A stretch of 64,000 bases of DNA from Siphonodentalium dalli (Eukaryota > Mollusca > Scaphopoda > Gadilida > Siphonodentaliidae), in contig CP136062.1 in NCBI GenBank assembly GCA_032622095.1, positions 133,567,282 to 133,631,281 on the forward strand. Direction: 5' to 3'. Shown here piece by piece: positions 57,695 to 64,000 of this stretch; position 1 is the stretch's first letter, and the number at the start of each line of letters is the position of its first letter. The position numbers and the translations under genes are program-made. The notes beneath the pieces are model-generated. The model was not told the origin of the DNA, searched no databases, and was given only the letters and a program-made list of their open reading frames with translations.

Positions 57695-60362
57695 GCATAT
57701 ATGGGAAGAAAAATGGTTTGATATCATCATATTTAACTATTTATATTTAGTCAAATGTAGGATGTTCCAAACCTGGTTATCATGTTACAGGTACAGGTAC
57801 TCAGCTGAGCTTGTGTACATGATCAGCATGTTAGGAACATGTAATGAAAGAGCTACAATTCATTGTCTGGTATATATAATGCTGGAGTATTATGTACCCC
57901 CTCCCCTACAAAACAAATGGTCCATTTGACAGTTGGAAATAAATGTATCAAGTCTCACGAAATATTAATAATAATAATTTATGTAGAAATTGTTCTTTTA
58001 AATTTTAATTTTGCAGCCAGTAATTAGTGGGGGATTTGAAACTTTGAGATAACAAATTAGAACATTATAACCCAATGTAGAGGGGTGCAAATTATATTTT
58101 GCAAACTTGGGACTGGAAGGGCGTTAACCTGGTCTGGATCCCTCAACAGAGATCATCTAGCTGGGTGTACGTGTTACATGGTACAAATTAATTAGATCTG
58201 TGCATTAATATGTTAGTAATTAATATGCAGCAATCTTATTTTCCACAACATCTGGAATATATATTACGATATAACATTGTGCAACTTAACCCTCAAGCAA
58301 TATTTTAACCCACTCATTGTTATCTTTATATTTTTCATAAAATATTACTTTTGGGTTTGTTAACCTGCAAAATGTTTTGTCTTTATTACAGTTGCCTGAA
58401 CACTAACACATTAGATTGCCATGAGGCTGTCCTGTACCCGATAGGAGAATAGCAATGAGAGGTTGGGGGTTGTCCTGTACCTGGTAGAAGAAGGGTAATG
58501 AGAGGTTAATTCCTAATTACCTGTAACTGTCAACATTTAAAGGTAAGTTGATATAGATAATTTCAATTCATTAAAGGCGGCTACCACAATTAGCTGGAAA
58601 CAAATGTTAATGAACATCCCATCATGTGTTAATAACTTTAAATAACAGTTGGGATTGTGTGCCCCCTCTGTACCTGTAGTATATCGCCCAAGAGTTAATT
58701 AACCACATGAGTTGTCATGTGAACTGGGGTCTTTGTTAAGTTCAATCTAAAATACATGTGTATTATCAAAATATTTTATGTTTTATTTTATCCTGTCGCT
58801 GCCATCCAATAGCAAAGACACATTCAGGATCTCTGACATGTTATATGAATTTAATAATAATGAAATTGAATTGAGCTTAGTTATATGTTAGTTTTTATCC
58901 AAATATTTCAATTAGTACCAGTATAGGGCAATTCAGATCAACATGAAACTATCAAGTAATTAAATGAAACCTCCAACAGTTGCTGGAACCCATTTGAGGT
59001 GTTCGTTAAATCTAATTTGTAGTCTATCCCAATAAAACATTTTACAAGGCATTGAGATTGACCACTCAACGCTTCATCTACAATTGTACATACGTTTTAA
59101 ATGAAAATAGTTTGTGTTATTTCATTTGTGTAATATGGGGTGTCTAATGCGAATTTACCCCGAGAGAGCTTTTTTTTATTTTGTAAACGTGGTGTCGGTG
59201 GCAACACCCCAGAAAGCTAATGCTGTTATACATTGCTGGTGCGAAATTGAAAGTTAAGAAAATAAAAATTTGTCTGTCTCTTATAGGTGATTGAAATAAC
59301 TTGGAATCAAAGAAAATGAATCCTTGCCATTTGTAATCATTGACAATGCCGACTAACTGTGAGGTTGCCTTGCTGATAACAATGAGCAGATGAGCAGGTA
59401 TGTAATTTAATTTAGCGTCAATACTGCACAACAGTTATGTGCGATTTTTGGTATAACCCATTACCCATGGTCCATAATATGACAAATACAATACCTTACA
59501 GAAAGTGACACCTTTGAGGTCATTATAAACTGTATTTCAACAGACTTATTACCAATATTCAATGGCATAGTGAGATTGCTTACTTTGATATAGTGGGAAT
59601 ACTTTGCATCATTGGGATACCTTAGTCCTGGTGTAAAACCACAGAATGTCAGAAGCAAAATGTATGATTTATTTATGTGCATTTATTTGGTCAGTTCAGT
59701 TAAGCATGATATCAATGACAATCTATCATATATTGAGAGATATTATGCATTGAAAAGCTGAATGAGAGTACTATCTTTTGAGAGTTCAGAATTTTTTATT
59801 TTTTTTAAATTGAAAATTAAATAATAACTAATAATTAATTATTTAGTAATTAATAATTATACATATCCAAATATACTGACTGTTGGATTTTTTTAACAAG
59901 GTCAATTGGATTTGTTATTTGTCCATCCTGTCCTCCATACATTTCTAAATAGTCCCAATTGCAAATGTCTGGCTTATTATTTCATTTTTCAGAATAGGGT
60001 ACTCATAATTTGACTTCATTTATAAGACTGGTGTTCCTTTTTCTGCAGAAAGACGGCTCCTCTCATGGAAAACAGATATGATGCTACATCTGTCACCACA
60101 GTTTAATGAAGAAAGTGGAAGTAAATAAAAGTTCTCGGTACCTAAAGGAAACTTATTATAAAATGTTACAAATCTCTCTTGATTACTCTTATGATGTTCA
60201 TATTTCAAAAAATTTAATACATGGTATGTATTCCTCAATATGTGTTCTACATCCCTGTGAAGTTCCATTGCGTACAGTTGTGGATTTATCAAGATATTGC
60301 CAAATTACCTGACCCACCCAAAAATGAATTTTTTTTGGGCAAACGTGCGTCTCCCCCTTTAA

Positions 60363-61703
60363 ATATTATAATAACACTTTAAGTCTTGTAGTTTTATTGC
60401 CCAAAATTCCCATGTTAAAATGACACTATTATGTAAGCGGCAGTGTGGGTTATGGGTAAATCCCTTATCTTATATTCTATAAGACGTCTATAGTTTATAT
60501 CAATGTTCAGACTTAATCCGATTAGGAAAACAATAAACCCAGCGCTTTATTCGTGATCCATTGTCCACATAGAGGATGTTACAATAGCGACTAATTGCAT
60601 TTTTAACAAAAGCCAGTGAGTGTAATTATTTAACAGTACTGACAAAAGGCTTGTATTTCTGCTAAAACGTATAAAAAAGCACCATTCTGAACTCCTCGAC
60701 CTGTGACCTCTGTGTGTGACGGAATCTGACGAGGTTTGCCGAATGAAAAAAGCACGTGTTTGAATATTTAGTGTTATTGCTCCTGAATTGTTTATACTGT
60801 AAAACGTGAACAAAATGCAGTTTGATGTCGATAACCTTTATTTTGGTTTCGAGTGAATAAGTTTGGAAGACATTGTTGTTGAATGACAAGTTCCCCCTTC
60901 TGTTCCATTATTATACCCACTGTGTGTTTACATAACCAAGAAGCCAGTTCTTTGTGTTTGGTCACATGCAGGAACATACCTACGGTGCGTAATGTCACTG
61001 AACACGAAAAATATGTTTTTACAGTACTGTAGTTGAACAGGTGCGCTTTGATTAAAGTATGGCACGCACATAGCCGCACATGGTTTTAAAAGCTATAGAT
61101 AGATAGATAGATTTATTCAGCAAAAGTATACGCTGTTAGCGAGTGGGTTCTTTTGTATTTGGTTTCCCCTGGGAAGTATAATTGAATAAACAAATGAGAA
61201 TTTAAGATTCACTTTATTTTATTTCATTTAATATTATCACTTACCTACGAAGTATAACTTTCTATTTTTCGTGGCATTCTCGCCGTCACCGATCGTTTGT
61301 GAATATACTTCCCGTTTATATATTGGAATTATTTATTTGGGGAGTATCATTAGCAAATACTTACTTACCACTGCTGAAATTGACCAAAATTTGGGGTGGG
61401 CTTAAACACGAATATACCCCTGTGCATGGAATTTGGCCAAAAGATATGGGTGTGCTTAAACACGGGCATGGGCTTTGAACCGAGTCAGTACGGTAGTTAA
61501 ACTTATTTTTTGAGGAGGTAGTGTTTATATGTAAAATACTAATTGGAATGCCTTATCAAGCACTAAAAGACACTAAATATGAGAAATATACTGAATTAAG
61601 ACTGTTGGCCATCACATTTATCACTAATTTCAAATCAACAGATTTGTAATAAGTTTCTGGATATAGTATTACTCATGAATACATGGAAACTTCGTCTGTA
61701 AAA
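60363..61703. other. No gene recognised; short (gata)n run at 61094-61113
   Basis: AT-rich. The open frames on the minus strand at 60547-61079 have no splice or domain signals. A small tetranucleotide repeat 'atagatagatagatagat' is present. Confidence 0.45.
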
Positions 61704-61973
61704 TTTTACGCTGTCTATACTAAATACTTATTAACGAGTAGTTCTTTAGGAAATGTTCAGATAATAAGTTCAACAAACGACCATTGAACTTATTATCTGA
61801 ACATATCCACCAATGAATATGAAACATTCTGCTCTTGTATTAACTATTTCTCTTTCTGTCGTCCTGTGTTGTCTGTTTTATTACCTGAACACCCCTTTAA
61901 ATGAATAATAGACAGTTCCAATGTACACTTGTATAACTGAATGAGAGAACCCATTTAGTGATGAAAGGGTTAA
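61704..61973 (+). mobile_element. P2 MITE
   Basis: 'tttacgctgtctatactaaa' at the left, 'gatgaaagggttaa' at the right, core 'gttcagataataagttcaac' and its complement 'gaacttattatctgaac'. Confidence 0.82.
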
Positions 61974-62050
61974 TCTAACCTCGGCATCTAATGAACACCC
62001 ACCATCAAGCTTTATTCATTGGAGTTGTGTCTGGCACACAGTGGTATTTT

Positions 62051-62203
62051 AGAGGATCTACAACGAGTCCCCAGTTTATAGCGGAATTTACAAAACAAGT
62101 CCAGTAAATTAGGTCTGGACCAAGCCTTTTGCGAGGTCCATACTTAATTTACTGGACGAGTTTTGTAAATTCCGTTATAAACTGGGGACGAGTTGTAGAT
62201 TCT
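62051..62203. mobile_element. Palindromic element (agaggatctacaac)
   Basis: The arms 'gaggatctacaacgagtccc' and 'ggggacgagttgtagattct' are complements, extending through 'cagtaaatta'. The stem is about 65 bp around 'ccaagccttttgcgaggtcc'. Confidence 0.78.
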
Positions 62204-62762
62204 ATTTATTACATGACCCAAAACCTCAATAAAACATACATAAAACAACAAATAGGACGTGAAACTAATATTGGCTTCTATAATGCATGCGATGACGTTT
62301 CATGTAACTGTGTGTTGTTTGCCCGCGTAAAGAAATAGTCCCAGATAAATAAAGACTGTGTCATATTTAATGGCATATAATTAATGAAATAACTTTTCAA
62401 ACTCTTAATTCATCAGAGTTTGTTGTAAAAATATTGGAAGCCATAGTATATTTAGACATAGCGCACATAATGTAATCAGACGATAAACCGGAAGTCAAAG
62501 GTTGCCTGGCACTATTTCCTGTTATTAAACAAATGTTTAATATCACAATTCATAGAATGGGTTTATTGAATGGAATAAGGGTATTTATTTATGACATATC
62601 TTTAATATATGTTAGGGGCACATGTTTTTGGTGAAACAGCATTCCCTGAGAAATAACTAGTTTCTTTATCGGCCTTAAGTTGATACAACCAGGTATAACA
62701 TGAGCTTCACTCATCTTAGCAACTATGAATCTATGATTCTAATCTGCTGAACAAACAAAGTG

Positions 62763-62944
62763 AAAAACAAATTATATAGAGGATCTCTAATGAGTTGTAA
62801 TTATATACAAATGTTATTAACTGAGTGCACTAAATTCCATTCGAGTCGAGCTTTAGCGAGGCTCGAATCAAATTTAGTGGATGAGGTTAATAGATTTCGT
62901 AAAGAATTGCGATGAATTTGAGATCCTCTATATAATTTGTTTTT
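62763..62944. mobile_element. Palindromic element (ttatatagaggatctc)
   Basis: The arms 'aaattatatagaggatctc' and 'gagatcctctatataattt' are exact complements. The interior is only partly symmetric ('tcgagtcgagctttagcgag'). It lies 560 bp from a similar element and shares 'agaggatct'. Confidence 0.78.
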
Positions 62945-63485
62945 CAATTTGTTGGTTGGTCGGCGTTTAGTGGGACGTCTAATTGATTTGAGAGAAGTCT
63001 GTTTTGTTTTGTTTTTGAGAGCGCAAGTGGCAGCACCTTGGATAATAAGAAAACAAGTGGTCACACTTGACCATGCATAAATTGATTTCATGATATTATG
63101 CTAGAATATTTATAGTTTCAGCATGGATTTTAAGTTAAACAAATTTGAGTTGAGATATGAGAGTTTATCTTTCTCTGACTGTTGTACATGGAACTCCGAG
63201 GTAGATGCTGGTGTCTTGCCACAAACAAAATTTTGTTGGTGGTGTTCGTAATCCAGGCTATAAAATTGCAGTCGCCTTATGAATAAAAAAGAATATTAGT
63301 GACAAAATGCTGTAAGTTAGAACCCCCACCCCAAGCTTTATTAGACACATTTTCAACAATGTTTGAAAGTAGTAATTTATGACAATAAGAGAATTTTATC
63401 CAGTGTGAATGCTGCTATAGTTACCAGTTTACATGGCATTCTCTAGAGTATTAACATAGTTTTACTGTTGGAATGAAATCTTATA
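62945..63485. other. No feature recognised
   Basis: AT-rich; a minus-strand frame at 62801-63091 overlaps the palindrome and looks non-coding. Confidence 0.4.
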
Positions 63486-63930
63486 ACACCCAGCAGTGGC
63501 GGGCCGCTAATGAAAGTGGCAGGCCGATAATGAAAGTTTTGCTCAATAACGGCCCGTCACCCACCACTTTAACGATAACGTCACGGACGTAGTAACTGAA
63601 ATTATCTCCCCAAAAGGTACGCGGCACCCGGCGCATGGATTAAACTTCAATTTTTGCTTGCAAACAACAATTGATAAATGGTTTTGATGGAATATTTGAC
63701 AAATGATTCAGGAACAAATGACATGCAATTGACATGAACATTAACAGGTCATGTCACTCATGGTACTTAGAGGTAATAATAGTAATAACATGAGATTCTC
63801 GGGCATTGTGGTTCTATTAGCGGCCCTTCAAAAAATTATAACCAGCCCGCCATCCTATTAGTGGCCCTTGACTTTATCTCGGGCCTCTAATAGGATGTTG
63901 AGCTGTTAATAATTTCTGTTGGGCCACTAA
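63486..63930. repeat. Repeat with multiple ATTAGNGGCC motifs in both orientations
   Basis: 'gggccgctaat' at 63500 and 'aggccgataat' near the left; 'attagcggccc', 'attagtggccc' and complements 'ggcctctaat', 'gggccactaat' near the right. This looks like the subterminal pattern of a DNA transposon, but the ends are not defined. A P3-like CAGTAATGCC begins at 63935. Confidence 0.5.
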
Positions 63931-64000
63931 TAAACAGTAATGCCCTCCAAAATCATGTTATTTTTATATTGTGAAAGGGTGGCTATGCAACTTGAATAGA

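Larger units (their letters stand above)
55727..60362. mobile_element. 4.6-kb TTAA element with long diverged inverted arms, family P10
   Basis: TTAA plus GGGTCAGATGCACGTTTGCC at the left, and the near complement 'gggcaaacgtgcgtctccccc' region plus TTAA at the right. Further matches in opposite orientation at the same distance from the ends: 'aggtaccgagaacctt' (55967) with 'gttctcggtacctaaag' (60132), and 'catgagaggagcc' (56043) with 'ggctcctctcatgg' (60055). The arms are thus at least ~330 bp. The interior is AT-rich and I see no intact transposase. Confidence 0.7.

Noticed and set aside
59144-59431. Minus-strand frame LLIVISKATSQLVGIVNDYK
   Set aside because: Looks coding locally but has no acceptor or donor and sits inside the P10 element. 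Left as unproven.
1-64000. tRNA, rRNA or snRNA genes
   Set aside because: No A/B-box pair or known RNA core was seen. The many 'gttcgaat' phrases belong to the dispersed repeats.

Overview
This window is AT-rich, repeat-dense animal nuclear DNA, most likely from a bivalve or related mollusc. Three things point that way. Genes are split into short exons with GT-AG introns. The sequence is full of interspersed repeats whose units repeat phrases such as 'ggatgataactttag', 'agagttatggcc' and runs of 'ccgtccgt', which are typical of bivalve genomes. There are also many small palindromic DNA transposons. No bacterial-style genes, CRISPR array, rRNA or tRNA gene was seen. A run of exactly 100 N at 12748-12847 marks a scaffold gap of unknown true size.

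Only three genes can be supported. On the plus strand, 19013-25580 holds the last three coding exons of PDCD4 (programmed cell death 4), covering its C-terminal MA3 domain and conserved tail. On the minus strand, 8484 down to 1088 holds five phase-compatible exons of a coiled-coil protein with a C-terminal CxxC pair, which I do not recognise (gene A). Also on the minus strand, 54775 down to 47335 holds four phase-compatible exons of a mainly helical protein, also not recognised (gene B). All three genes are partial. Gene A has no start and runs off the left edge. No upstream PDCD4 exon was found in the 19 kb before its first visible exon. Gene B lacks both ends. A and B could be parts of one transcript, but nothing in the sequence proves it.

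Layout: 1-8.5 kb, gene A with MITE-filled introns; 8.6-10.8 kb, a GC-richer block of unclassified repeat; 10.8-15.9 kb, a pair of facing 140-bp inverted ends enclosing a G/C-run satellite, the gap and long bivalve repeats; 16-19 kb, more repeats and unassigned DNA; 19-25.6 kb, PDCD4; 25.6-47 kb, gene-free and mobile-element rich; 47-55 kb, gene B; 55-64 kb, a 4.6 kb inverted-repeat element and smaller hairpin elements.

The main theme is DNA transposons. At least seven terminal-repeat families sit between exact or near TTAA duplications (piggyBac- or Kolobok-like). Three hAT-type elements each have a perfect 8-bp target duplication, and all three lie nested inside TTAA MITEs. One element has a TTA duplication (PIF/Harbinger-like) and a TA-flanked palindrome is present in four copies. 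The most interesting one is a 3.2 kb TTAA element (42396-45559) with mirror-image clusters of a 13-bp motif near its ends, a possible zinc-finger exon, and ~118-bp direct repeats outside both ends.
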